Notes: generated by a model from the sequence alone, not told the origin. Positions 1 to 7,061 are shown, numbered from the stretch's first letter. The stretch is 64,000 nucleotides of DNA from Flavobacterium ammoniigenes (GCF_020886055.1 NZ_AP025184.1:682001-746000), one strand, 5' to 3'. Numbers and translations are program-made.

Positions 1-452
1 TTGAACAAGCCTTCGGTATAAACACCTTGGGTGTTTACCGAAATATTGGATAAGTTGCCAAAAACACCAAAAAAGAACAAGCCTAAGGCTAGGGTCCAAG
101 GATTGGAAGCCAAACCTAAGTTGGTTAAGCTGATGGCATACATGATAATAGCAAAAAGGAGGGTGCGATGACTTCCAAAACGAGTAACTAATTTTCCAGA
201 AACGGGCATCATTACCAATTGACCTACAGGTACTGCAAATAGGATAGAACCCAAAGTCGCTTCGCTAAGATGTAAAGTAGTTTTGATGTCTGGAATTCGG
301 CTGGCCCAAGAGGCAAAACACAAACCCATTCCGAAATAAAAGGAACCCACACCTAATCGGATTCTATTTAAGTACGACGCTTTGGCTTCGCGGTAGCTTT
401 TTTTGTATTTCCCTTTGCCTTTGAATCGGCCTAAAAAGTTTAAATCTATCAA
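1..452 (-). CDS. MFS transporter, N-terminal part (cut by the window edge)
   Basis: About 150 residues of a major facilitator superfamily permease can be read on the minus strand; the C-terminal part lies outside the window. After a basic N-terminus (GRFKGKGKYKKSYREAK) comes a first membrane helix (GSFYFGMGLCFASWASRIPD), a typical loop before helix 2 (LHLSEATLGSILF) and the MFS helix 2-3 region with VMMPVSGKLVTRFGSHR. The SRIPD and SGKLVTRFGSHR pattern resembles the FucP/YbjJ-like sugar or drug permease branch, but the substrate cannot be told. No in-frame ATG precedes the hydrophobic part; a TGA lies upstream, so TTG at 452-450 is the best start. It lies about 140 bases downstream of the Gfo/Idh/MocA gene on the same strand. 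Confidence 0.8.
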   Translation of the reverse strand, partial: MIDLNFLGRFKGKGKYKKSYREAKASYLNRIRLGVGSFYFGMGLCFASWASRIPDIKTTLHLSEATLGSILFAVPVGQLVMMPVSGKLVTRFGSHRTLLFAIIMYAISLTNLGLASNPWTLALGLFFFGVFGNLSNISVNTQGVYTEGLF

Positions 453-591
453 AATGGTGTTTTTAGGGTTTCATTGTGTCAAAAATACAAAAACCCCGGA
501 TTCCATAGCGATAAATTTGAAATGACGCAGAATTACAACGTTATTTGTTTATAAGTAGTGGTTTTTGAACACCCATTCAGAATTTGAATAT

Positions 592-1635
592 TTAGTCTAT
601 CGCAATCACTTTTTGTTGGGCATTGCTTTCAAGTGCAGCCTCAATAATTTGCATCACATGAGTCCCTTCTTGAGCGGTTACCGGTTCGGGTTTGTTTTCT
701 ACTATCGAATGATATACCCCGTCAAAATAATCGTAATAATTGCCTTGCAGCGTTGGGATTTTTTCGCGGAAAATAGAGCCGTTTACCTCCGTATGCAATA
801 GACCTTCTTTTTCTTTGGGTTCGGTTCCCCAAGTGGTTAAGTTGGGTTTTTTTTCGAGTTTTAATTCGTCTTCTTGTACATCGCCACGGGGTTTTAAGAA
901 AGACCCTTTTTTGCCATGAAGGACAAAAGACGGATTGGCTTCGCGCACAAAAAACCCCGCTTTCAAACGCACTCTTTTATCAGAATAATACAATAAGATA
1001 TCAATGTAATCGTCAACGATGGAATTTTCTCGCGTGATGCGAATATCAGCAAAAACGCTTTTGGGCATCCCAAACAAACACAAGGCTTGATCGATCAAAT
1101 GCGGACCTAAATCTTTTAGTATTCCAGCGCCAGCATTGGCGGTTTCTTTGTGAATTTTTGGACTTAAAATAGGATTGAAGCGATCAAAATGAAACTCGGC
1201 TTCAACAATGTCGCCCAAGAGTTTTTCATTCACTATTTTTTGAACGGTTTTGAAATCACTATCCCAACGTCTGTTTTGAAACACGGCTAGTTTTAACCCT
1301 TTGGCTTTAGCCAAAGCAGTCAATTCCTGCGCTTCGGCAACAGTGGTGGTAAAGGCTTTTTCGACCAAAGCATGTTTGCCGGCCAGCAATACTTGTTTAG
1401 CATAGTCAAAATGGGTTCCAACAGGCGTATTCACCACGATTAATTCGGCATCCGATTCTAAAACCGACTCTAAACTAGGATAGCTCGTCACTTCTGGATA
1501 ATCCAATTGAATCAATTTTTTGCTTCTTTCCCAAGAGCCTTGTAATTCAAATCCTGGATGCAGATTCAAAAAAGGTGCGTGAAAGACTTTGCCAGACATG
1601 CCATAAGAGAGTAGGGCGGTTTTGATTTTTTGCAT
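592..1635 (-). CDS. Gfo/Idh/MocA family oxidoreductase
   Basis: A predicted NAD(P)-dependent sugar or polyol dehydrogenase of 347 residues, cytoplasmic. The N-terminal Rossmann region carries the glycine-rich turn GMSGKVFHAPFL typical of the YhhX/YdgJ branch, followed by VVNTPVGTHFDYAKQVL and the family EK motif (HALVEKAFTTT, near residues 92-93) whose lysine is catalytic in the family. The C-terminal alpha/beta domain contains DLGPHLIDQALCLFG, the expected substrate-side helix. A longer reading frame begins at 1662, but MQKIKTALLSYGMSGK at 1635 matches the usual family N-terminus and avoids an atypical basic leader. An MFS permease gene follows on the same strand, consistent with sugar uptake and use, though the substrate is unknown. 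Confidence 0.9.
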   Translation of the reverse strand: MQKIKTALLSYGMSGKVFHAPFLNLHPGFELQGSWERSKKLIQLDYPEVTSYPSLESVLESDAELIVVNTPVGTHFDYAKQVLLAGKHALVEKAFTTTVAEAQELTALAKAKGLKLAVFQNRRWDSDFKTVQKIVNEKLLGDIVEAEFHFDRFNPILSPKIHKETANAGAGILKDLGPHLIDQALCLFGMPKSVFADIRITRENSIVDDYIDILLYYSDKRVRLKAGFFVREANPSFVLHGKKGSFLKPRGDVQEDELKLEKKPNLTTWGTEPKEKEGLLHTEVNGSIFREKIPTLQGNYYDYFDGVYHSIVENKPEPVTAQEGTHVMQIIEAALESNAQQKVIAID

Positions 1636-1715
1636 GATTTGTTGTTTTGAATGCAAATGCAAAGTAAAGTTTTTTTTCCGCCGCTAAGGGGTAAAATGAA
1701 GAAGATTTTGAGATT

Positions 1716-1757
1716 CGTGATTCGTGATTCGAAAATCGTGATTCGTGATTCGAAAAT
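1716..1757. repeat. Tandem 21-bp direct repeat built of GATTCGT words
   Basis: Positions 1716-1736 and 1737-1757 are identical. Each unit contains two GATTCGTG-like words and ends in GAAAAT; a further partial unit precedes at 1711-1715. Related words recur in reverse orientation at 55864-55895 and loosely at 55433-55457, always between genes. The repeat lies between the oxidoreductase start and the rseP promoter. Function unknown. Confidence 0.85.
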
Positions 1758-1812
1758 AGAACTTAGTTAATTGAATTAACAAACTTTTAGCAGCCTATGG
1801 CTTTTTAAAGTA

Positions 1813-1842
1813 TTTGAAATAGAAAAGAAAACCCTATTTTTG
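1813..1842 (+). promoter_or_regulatory. Flavobacterial-type promoter of rseP
   Basis: A TTTG -33 box (1813-1816) and a TATTTTTG -7 box (1835-1842) are separated by 18 bases, matching the known Bacteroidota consensus TTTG/TAnnTTTG. The predicted transcript start lies about 25 bases before the rseP ATG. Confidence 0.7.
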
Positions 1843-1871
1843 TGCATCAAAATTAGAATTAAACCCACATC

Positions 1872-3215
1872 ATGGATATAGTTATCAAGCTTTCACAATT
1901 TTTAATGAGTTTATCATTACTAATTATTTTACACGAATTAGGACATTTTATCCCAGCTAAATTATTCAAAACAAGAGTAGAGAAATTCTACTTGTTTTTT
2001 GATGTTAAATATTCCCTTTTAAAGAAAAAAATTGGCGAAACTGAATACGGAATTGGGTGGTTGCCTTTGGGTGGTTATGTAAAAATTTCGGGTATGATTG
2101 ACGAAAGTATGGACAAGGAACAAATGGCTTTGCCACCTCAGCCTTGGGAGTTTCGTTCAAAACCAGCTTGGCAACGTTTGATTATTATGTTAGGCGGGGT
2201 AACGGTGAATTTTATTTTGGCCTTTATCATTTATATCGGGATGGCTTTTGCTTATGGCGAAATGTTTGTGGCTACTGAGGATTTGAAAGACGGATTGTTA
2301 ATTGAGAACCCAGTGATGCAAAAAGCGGGATTTCAAACAGGAGATAAAATTATCGCGATTGATGGTGAAAAAGTAGTGAAATTTGACAACCAAATGAACT
2401 CCAAAATCGTCATGGCAAAACAGGTGTTGATTGAAAGAAACGGAAACCGACAAACCATTACGATGCCGGTGGATTTTGTAGATCAATTGTCTAAAATCGA
2501 AAAAGGTGCTTTGGCAACGATTCGTATGCCGTTTGTAGTTGGGGCTGTTTCAGAGGGATCTAAAAACACCGCTTTACAACCCAAAGACATTGTGTTGCGT
2601 TTGAATGAAGAGCCAGCCAAATACTTAGACCAAGCCAAAACCATTTTGGAAAAAAACAAAAACAAGCTGATTGTTGCAGGCGTTTTGAGAAATGGAAAAG
2701 ACATTCAAGTGCCAGTTCAGGTTGATGCTGATGGTAAATTAGGAGTTCAATTAGGCGGTTTGGATTTAGAATCCTTAGAACAACTAGGCTATTATAAAGT
2801 GAGCAAACAAGAGTTTGGTTTCTTTGAATCGTTCCCAGTTGGTATTCAAAAAGGAGCCGATCAATTAGTAGGTTATGGCAAGCAATTGAAGATGATTTTC
2901 AATCCAGAAACCAAAGCCTACAAACAAGTGGGAGGCTTTGCCGCAATATTTAATATTTTCCCAAGCACTTGGAGCTGGGAAGTGTTTTGGAACATTACGG
3001 CTTTGTTATCGATTATGTTGGGGGTAATGAACTTATTGCCTATTCCTGCACTAGACGGTGGGCATGTGGTATTCTTACTGTTTGAAATCATTAGTGGTAA
3101 AAAACCAAGTGAAAAATTCTTAGAAAATGCACAAATGGTTGGTTTTGTTTTACTTATCAGTTTGTTGCTATTTGCTAATGGAAATGATATTTATAAGGCA
3201 ATTGTAGGCAAGTAA
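1872..3215 (+). CDS. rseP: RIP metalloprotease RseP (site-2 protease, M50)
   Basis: A 447-residue inner-membrane zinc protease that in the family cleaves membrane-embedded anti-sigma factors or signal peptides. The zinc motif HELGH is at residues 21-25 in the first helix, and the second conserved motif NLLPIPALDGGH, with its zinc-binding Asp near residue 395, is in a C-terminal helix. Between them lie periplasmic PDZ-like segments (for example MQKAGFQTGDKIIAIDGEKV and NTALQPKDIVLRLNEEPA), suggesting two PDZ domains as in E. coli RseP. Length agrees with the family. It has its own promoter and is followed by tRNA-Asn on the same strand with a separate promoter. Confidence 0.95.
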   Translation: MDIVIKLSQFLMSLSLLIILHELGHFIPAKLFKTRVEKFYLFFDVKYSLLKKKIGETEYGIGWLPLGGYVKISGMIDESMDKEQMALPPQPWEFRSKPAWQRLIIMLGGVTVNFILAFIIYIGMAFAYGEMFVATEDLKDGLLIENPVMQKAGFQTGDKIIAIDGEKVVKFDNQMNSKIVMAKQVLIERNGNRQTITMPVDFVDQLSKIEKGALATIRMPFVVGAVSEGSKNTALQPKDIVLRLNEEPAKYLDQAKTILEKNKNKLIVAGVLRNGKDIQVPVQVDADGKLGVQLGGLDLESLEQLGYYKVSKQEFGFFESFPVGIQKGADQLVGYGKQLKMIFNPETKAYKQVGGFAAIFNIFPSTWSWEVFWNITALLSIMLGVMNLLPIPALDGGHVVFLLFEIISGKKPSEKFLENAQMVGFVLLISLLLFANGNDIYKAIVGK

Positions 3216-3242
3216 ATTTTTTTTAAAATTTACGGCTAATTA

Positions 3243-3273
3243 TTTGCGAAAAACAATTTTAGCCCTATATTTG
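3243..3273 (+). promoter_or_regulatory. Promoter of tRNA-Asn
   Basis: TTTG (3243-3246), a 19-base spacer and a perfect TATATTTG -7 box (3266-3273) lie about 26 bases before the mature tRNA 5' end. This is the best-matched promoter in this part of the window. Confidence 0.75.
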
Positions 3274-3299
3274 CACCGCTTTAAAAGTGAAATACACTT

Positions 3300-3373
3300 T
3301 CCTCCTTAGCTCAGTTGGTTAGAGCATCTGACTGTTAATCAGAGGGTCCTTGGTTCGAGCCCAAGAGGGGGAG
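3300..3373 (+). tRNA. tRNA-Asn (anticodon GTT)
   Basis: The cloverleaf folds by eye. Acceptor stem 3300-3306 pairs with 3366-3372 with one T-G pair. D arm is GCTC/GAGC. Anticodon stem is TCTGA/TCAGA with loop CTGTTAA, giving anticodon GTT at 3334-3336. T arm is CTTGG TTCGAGC CCAAG, and G3373 is the discriminator. CCA is not encoded. The 3' end and following terminator are duplicated near 5043. Confidence 0.97.
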
Positions 3374-3476
3374 CAACAATGATAAGGGTTTCAAGATTCA
3401 TTTCTTGGAACCCTTTTTCTATGCGCAAGATTTGAGCAAGGTTTTATAATTTTAGAAGGTGTCAATTGACACTTTT
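3366..3476 (+). repeat. tRNA 3' end plus terminator block, copy 1 of 2
   Basis: From the last acceptor-stem bases of tRNA-Asn through a terminator hairpin to a 14-bp perfect palindrome (GTGTCAATTGACAC, 3459-3472), this block is closely matched by 5043-5147, with scattered substitutions and one short length difference before the palindrome. This copy follows the intact tRNA and is probably the parent. Confidence 0.85.
3384..3418 (+). terminator. Rho-independent terminator after tRNA-Asn
   Basis: AAGGGTTTCAAG (3384-3395) pairs with CTTGGAACCCTT (3404-3415) across an 8-base loop, followed by a T run. It sits 10 bases after the tRNA and would end its transcript. Confidence 0.8.
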
Positions 3477-3571
3477 ATCGTTTTACAATAACCAAAAAAT
3501 GGAGATAACTTTAATTATACAACAATCCACTACCTTTTTTCTAAAACATCAATAGTTACTCACTGAAACCT

Positions 3572-3579
3572 TACCTTTG
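3572..3579 (+). promoter_or_regulatory. -7 box TACCTTTG before the DUF417/DoxX-like gene
   Basis: A perfect TAnnTTTG box. It overlaps the TTG at 3577 that would otherwise extend the reading frame, and therefore supports translation from ATG 3625. Confidence 0.6.
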
Positions 3580-3624
3580 CGATTGAACTTAAAAAATAAT
3601 TTAACGAAGAAAACTGAATCAATT

Positions 3625-4023
3625 ATGATAATCAATCAATATTTAAATAAAATTAATTTCAGCAAACTAGGTCTTTTAATCATTTTAGGATTTGGTTGGA
3701 TGGAGAAAATTTTTGTCTGGGAAGGTGTGCCTGAAGGAATTTTTAAAATGGTAGAAACTAATATATTGACTTCTTGGCTAACTAAATTGGGGCCAATGGG
3801 TCCAAATTATTTTTTAGGGTATTTTGAATTAATCGTTTTTATACTTCTTATTGTTAAGGAAAAGTATGGCGCTCTTTTATCCTGTTTAATATTTTTGACA
3901 ACACTATCTTTTTTAATCAATGATTTTTCATTTTCAATAGCGAAAGATTTTACAATGCTCGGAATTTCGATAGATTTGACTTTAAGACATTGGGGAAAGA
4001 AAATAGGATTATCTAAAAATTAA
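3625..4023 (+). CDS. DUF417/DoxX-like small inner-membrane protein
   Basis: A 132-residue protein with about four predicted helices (KLGLLIILGFGWMEKIF; PNYFLGYFELIVFILLIV; GALLSCLIFLTTLSFLIND; FTMLGISIDLTL). The order of motifs, with VPEGIFKMVETNILTSWL before the second helix, LTTLSFL, and AKDFTMLG at the end, resembles YkgB/RclC (DUF417), a relative of DoxX, some members of which are induced by reactive chlorine. The specific role here is unknown. ATG 3625 is chosen because a promoter box covers the longer TTG start. It is the first of three single genes following tRNA-Asn and separated by the same repeat. Confidence 0.7.
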   Translation: MIINQYLNKINFSKLGLLIILGFGWMEKIFVWEGVPEGIFKMVETNILTSWLTKLGPMGPNYFLGYFELIVFILLIVKEKYGALLSCLIFLTTLSFLINDFSFSIAKDFTMLGISIDLTLRHWGKKIGLSKN

Positions 4024-4035
4024 TCGATTTTAAAT

Positions 4036-4110
4036 TTAACCCTTCAATTTCCTAATAGTCACATACTCAATCATCGCATTATAGCTGCAGCTTCTGTCAA
4101 AAAGGGGAGC
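4036..4110 (-). repeat. 75-bp tail repeat, copy A
   Basis: Read on the minus strand this is an open frame ending in a stop, with key peptide parts CSYNAMIEY and TIRKLKG. Copy B (4976-5050) has the same length with no gaps and many third-position differences; copy C (5790-5849) is more decayed. All end at the sequence GGGGAGCAA or its remnant, which is also the tRNA-Asn 3' end. It lies 12 bases after the DUF417-like stop. Possibly the preserved 3' end of a lost gene. Confidence 0.75.
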
Positions 4111-4187
4111 AAGAGTGCACAAGGCGACAGAAGTGATGGCTTTTTTGTTGTCTATTAGAGAGTTAGGTGTGCTGCATCTTTTGATGT

Positions 4188-4892
4188 TCAGACTCCCTTT
4201 TTCAGTTTCCATAAGGAGGTCAGATTTTTCAAGGCGTCTAAAAGACTTAAATCCTTTTGAGCTTCTTTGCCGAGCATTTTTTTTGCCAAACTAATGGTTG
4301 CGTCATCTGCTTTACTTATTGTTCCAGCGTCAAAAGGTGGATTTGGGTCATACTCTATAAATAGTTGATACGCTTTTGCTTTTTCAACGCCAACTATTTG
4401 ACTAACTAAAAACAATGCCATATCAATCCCCGCAGAAACACCTTGTGCGGTAATTATTTTACCCTCTTGAATATATCTTTCACTTGTAGGGATTGCTCCG
4501 TAATCACTTAACATTGCCAAGGTTCCCCAATGACTTGTTGCCTTTTTCCCTTTTAGAATACCGGCAGCCGCTAAAATAACAGACCCAGAACATACAGATG
4601 TGGTCCAAGTTGTTGTTTGGTGAATTTGTTGTATCCAATTCAACACAGATGCGTCTTTTGATTCTCTAATAAAACCGATAACAGAGCCAGGGATTACCAA
4701 AATATCAGCAGACTGAATTTCTGAAATATCATATTCTGCAACAAGTTTTAAAAAGTGAGTATCAGAAACTATCAAACCCTTTTCTCTAGCAACAAATCTC
4801 ACGTTTGCATCTGGAAGTCTGCTCAATACTTCGTAGGGTCCTACAGCATCTAAAACTGTGAGTCCATTATATAGATAGATGACAATATTCAT
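4188..4892 (-). CDS. DJ-1/PfpI family protein (isonitrile-hydratase-like)
   Basis: A 234-residue class I glutamine-amidotransferase-like protein, probably cytoplasmic. The start MNIVIYLYNGLTVLDAVGPYEVLSRL-type region, the ADILVIPGS strand and the nucleophile elbow TSVCSGSVILAAAGIL (Cys about residue 101) are typical, followed by ATSHWGTLAML and the ITAQGVSAGIDMAL segment. Such proteins include isonitrile hydratases, and others serve as ligand domains of AraC regulators; no DNA-binding domain is present here. The longer frame to 4946 is less likely because MNIVIYL is the usual N-terminus. It is the second of three repeat-bounded single genes after tRNA-Asn, in opposite orientation to its neighbours. 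Confidence 0.88.
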   Translation of the reverse strand: MNIVIYLYNGLTVLDAVGPYEVLSRLPDANVRFVAREKGLIVSDTHFLKLVAEYDISEIQSADILVIPGSVIGFIRESKDASVLNWIQQIHQTTTWTTSVCSGSVILAAAGILKGKKATSHWGTLAMLSDYGAIPTSERYIQEGKIITAQGVSAGIDMALFLVSQIVGVEKAKAYQLFIEYDPNPPFDAGTISKADDATISLAKKMLGKEAQKDLSLLDALKNLTSLWKLKKGV

Positions 4893-4975
4893 TTTAACAT
4901 CTTTATAAAAGTCAAAAATACTAAAATTTTTGAAGTCTTGATTCAAGCACTACTTCCTGCAAAATTACACGAAGT

Positions 4976-5050
4976 TCAACCCTTTAGTTTCCTGATAGTT
5001 ATGAATTCAATCATCGCATTATAGTTGCATCTTTCGTCGAAAAGGGGAGC
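4976..5050 (-). repeat. 75-bp tail repeat, copy B
   Basis: Minus-strand frame with key parts RCNYNAMIEF and TIRKLKG followed by TGA; same length as copy A. Its ends (CCCTTT and AAAGGGG) could pair with each other. It is fused directly to the duplicated tRNA-Asn 3' end, so the frame continues back through the terminator hairpin without a stop. Confidence 0.78.
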
Positions 5051-5147
5051 AACAAAAATAAGGGTTTCAAGATTTATTTCTTGAAACCCTTTTTCTTTGA
5101 GCAAGATTTAATAATTTTAAAAGGTGTCAATTGACACTATTTATCTT
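5043..5147 (+). repeat. tRNA 3' end plus terminator block, copy 2 of 2
   Basis: Matches 3366-3476: GGGGAGCAACAA, then the hairpin (AAGGGTTTCAAG 5060-5071 with CTTGAAACCCTT 5080-5091, here perfectly paired) and the 14-bp palindrome at 5124-5137. No tRNA precedes it, only ten or so bases of tRNA 3' end. It could be an attachment-site scar or the remains of a duplicated tRNA. Confidence 0.82.
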
Positions 5148-5294
5148 TTTCTAACAACATACAAAGTTTGAGATATGTTTCTCCAAGAGAGTAAGCATAA
5201 CAATACTCTTACGAAAAAATAGGTTATTATCTCTATTAGTAAATAGTTTTGACTATTTTTAATTTTTAATACAACTAAACGTAACATTCACAGA

Positions 5295-5777
5295 ATGAAA
5301 AAAATCATCTTCTTAGCACTATTTTTTGCTCCGTTTTTTGCCTACACACAAAACGCCCCATACGCGATAACCTCTTTTTTACAAGAAGGTCCTTTAGCAC
5401 CCAACACGCATTATATTGGGGAAGCCTGGTTAAGTAATGTTCTTCAAGGCGATAGCGAATTGAATTATAACATTACTAAAGCTACTTTCAGAAAAAACTC
5501 TACACTTGATTGGCATAAACACGCTACTCCTCAAGTGCTTATAATTATTGATGGAGAAGGTTATTATCAAGAAAAGGGTCAAGAACCAATTCTGATTAAA
5601 AAAGGAGACATTGTAAGATGTTCTAAAGATGTAGAACATTGGCATACTGCAAGTAAAGAAAGTTTAATTACTTATCTGGCCTTGTATGATGGTTCAAAGC
5701 CAACAGTTTGGACTGATAAACTAACTCAAGAGTATTATGACAATGTCGCTAAGCAATTAAAAGCAGATAAAAAATAA
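5295..5777 (+). CDS. Exported cupin-domain protein
   Basis: 160 residues with a signal peptide (MKKIIFLALFFAPFFAYTQ), so periplasmic or secreted. The cupin core shows the usual metal-ligand pattern: DWHKHATPQVLIIIDGEGYY for motif 1 (two His, Gln in place of Glu nearby) and KKGDIVRCSKDVEHWHTA for motif 2. This resembles secreted cupins annotated as mandelonitrile-lyase-like or carboxymuconolactone-associated, but no substrate can be assigned. It is the third single gene of the repeat-bounded region, with tail repeat C starting 13 bases after its stop. Confidence 0.8.
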   Translation: MKKIIFLALFFAPFFAYTQNAPYAITSFLQEGPLAPNTHYIGEAWLSNVLQGDSELNYNITKATFRKNSTLDWHKHATPQVLIIIDGEGYYQEKGQEPILIKKGDIVRCSKDVEHWHTASKESLITYLALYDGSKPTVWTDKLTQEYYDNVAKQLKADKK

Positions 5778-5789
5778 ACTTCAACTCTT

Positions 5790-5849
5790 CTATTTATTTA
5801 TAGTTACATATTTATTCCTATTATTGTTACTGCATCTTTCGTTGAAAAG
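5790..5849 (-). repeat. 75-bp tail repeat, decayed copy C
   Basis: Aligned to copies A and B it keeps the minus-strand order ERC...N...Y-VTI-K and the same frame, but ends early in TAG and has lost most of the GGGGAGC end (AAAAGGAGAT instead). It lies just after the cupin stop. Confidence 0.55.
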
Positions 5850-5928
5850 GAGATATTATGTTTAGGTGAAACCGTTTTATATTGAAACCAATACACTTGA
5901 ACTAGAATCGATTGTTTTTCATTTAATA

Positions 5929-5960
5929 TTTGTTGTTTATCAATAAATATATTATTTTTG
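5929..5960 (+). promoter_or_regulatory. Promoter of the DUF2975/XRE operon
   Basis: TTTG at 5929-5932, 20-base spacer, TATTTTTG at 5953-5960, then a 25-base leader to the ATG at 5986. Confidence 0.65.
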
Positions 5961-5985
5961 TCACTAAATTTAAACGAAAACAATA

Positions 5986-6474
5986 ATGAACACTCAAAAT
6001 TTTAAGTCATTTGAAAAGAGTTCAACCTTATTCTTAAGGTTAGTTCTCTTGGTTTTTAGTATTGGAGTCTTGGTTTTCTGTGGATTCTTACTTTATCAAA
6101 TTACCCAATCAGACTCTTTAGGTTATTATCGACCAATTTTGATTGGCGTTGTTCTTTCAACCATTCCCCTGTTATATGTTTTTTATCAAGCGTTTCTTTT
6201 ATTAAATAATATTGATAACAATTTATCTTTATCGGAATCGTCAGTTAATTCATTACGAATAATAAAAGTCTGTTCATTTCTTATAAGCTTACTTTATTTG
6301 ATAGGTTCGCCATTTATCTTTACTATTGCACAGCGAGATGATGCTCCGGGGGTTGTCCTAATTGATATTATTTTACTTTTAGGCTCATTTTCTGTTGGAG
6401 TGTTTACCTATATCTTACAGAAACTTTTAATCAATGCGATTGGATATAAATCCGAAAATGAGTTAACCATATAA
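5986..6474 (+). CDS. DUF2975 family membrane protein (paralogue 1)
   Basis: 162 residues with four predicted helices (LVLLVFSIGVLVFCGFLLY; PILIGVVLSTIPLLYVFYQAF; VCSFLISLLYLIG; VVLIDIILLLGSFSVGVFTYIL). The conserved AQRDDAPGVV loop before the last helix and the terminal helix ending LLINAIGYKSENELTI identify it as DUF2975, found next to small XRE regulators in many bacteria (YoaS/YozG-like pairs). The partner regulator follows after 3 bases, so the two are surely co-transcribed. Role unknown; the pairing suggests a membrane protein that controls or is controlled by the regulator. Confidence 0.82.
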   Translation: MNTQNFKSFEKSSTLFLRLVLLVFSIGVLVFCGFLLYQITQSDSLGYYRPILIGVVLSTIPLLYVFYQAFLLLNNIDNNLSLSESSVNSLRIIKVCSFLISLLYLIGSPFIFTIAQRDDAPGVVLIDIILLLGSFSVGVFTYILQKLLINAIGYKSENELTI

Positions 6475-6477
6475 ATT

Positions 6478-6681
6478 ATGGAAATTATAGTGAATCTGGA
6501 TGTAGTAATGGCGCGAAGGAAAATGTCATTAAATGAATTATCTGAAAAGGTAGGAATATCCTTGTCAAACCTTTCCATATTAAAGACGGGTAAAGCAAAA
6601 GCAGTCCGTTTTTCAACCCTAGCCGCTTTATGTGACGTCTTAGATTGTCAACCTTCCGATATATTAGAATTTAAGAAATAA
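6478..6681 (+). CDS. Small XRE-family regulator (YozG-like)
   Basis: 67 residues forming almost nothing but one Cro/C1 helix-turn-helix: MSLNELSEKVGISLSNLSILKTGKAKAVRFSTLAALCDVLDCQPSDILEF. It is the typical partner of a DUF2975 protein, encoded 3 bases downstream of it. Probably a DNA-binding repressor of its own operon. The ATG at 6478 follows the previous TAA almost directly, suggesting translational coupling. Confidence 0.88.
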   Translation: MEIIVNLDVVMARRKMSLNELSEKVGISLSNLSILKTGKAKAVRFSTLAALCDVLDCQPSDILEFKK

Positions 6682-6701
6682 ACTAATCAAAATTAGATAT
6701 T

Positions 6702-6980
6702 ATGATAAATAAAAAATGGGCTGTTTTTTCACCCTTGTTGTTATTGTTGATACCTTTAATTGGCATGTTATTTTCAAACGAAGTGAATTGGAGTTTTTTT
6801 GATTTCATTATTATGGGGATCCTAATTCTTGTTATGAGTTTTGGTATTAAGTTGGTCCTAAAAACAACCCCAAAAAGAATGTATCGTATACTAATAATTG
6901 GAATAATTTTAATTCTATTTTTATTAGTTTGGGCTGAATTAGCAGTTGGTGTTTTTGAAACACCATTTGCGGGTAGTTAG
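6702..6980 (+). CDS. Small three-helix membrane protein, unknown
   Basis: 92 residues: MINKKWAVF, helix LLLLLIPLIGMLF, helix FFDFIIMGILILVMSFGIKLVL, a basic loop TTPKRMYR, and a third helix ILIIGIILILFLLVWAELAVGV ending FETPFAGS. The C-terminal pattern (LLVWAELAVGVFETPFAGS) is often seen in small flavobacterial proteins, but I cannot assign a function. It lies 20 bases after the XRE gene and is probably the third gene of that operon. Confidence 0.7.
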   Translation: MINKKWAVFSPLLLLLIPLIGMLFSNEVNWSFFDFIIMGILILVMSFGIKLVLKTTPKRMYRILIIGIILILFLLVWAELAVGVFETPFAGS

Positions 6981-7061
6981 CACAAATCGATTTACAATTT
7001 AACTTATTGAAAGTTAAAAAAACGAATACATTTATGAAGTCAAATACGTTTTTATATTAGT

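Larger units (their letters stand above)
4893..5294. other. Intergenic stretch holding repeat B and a duplicated tRNA-end block
   Basis: About 400 bases without a gene, between the divergent DJ-1 and cupin genes. It holds tail repeat B (4976-5050), the second copy of the tRNA-Asn 3' end/terminator block (5043-5147) including an intact hairpin, and an AT-rich stretch (5150-5294) that must carry the cupin promoter, although no clear TAnnTTTG box is seen there. Confidence 0.7.

Noticed and set aside
565..801. Plus-strand open frame opposite the Gfo/Idh/MocA gene
   Set aside because: It is antisense to a clear conserved gene and has no domain, promoter or signal; a shadow frame.
1716..1757. CRISPR array
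   Set aside because: Repeats are directly adjacent with no spacers and there are no cas genes.
3577..3624. TTG start extending the DUF417-like protein
   Set aside because: The TTG lies within the TACCTTTG promoter box, so it would not be in the message.
4036..5849. Integron attC sites
   Set aside because: The ends can partly pair (CCCTTT with AAAGGG) and RYYYAAC-like words occur, but no consistent core pair, no integron integrase and mixed gene orientation; not enough to call.
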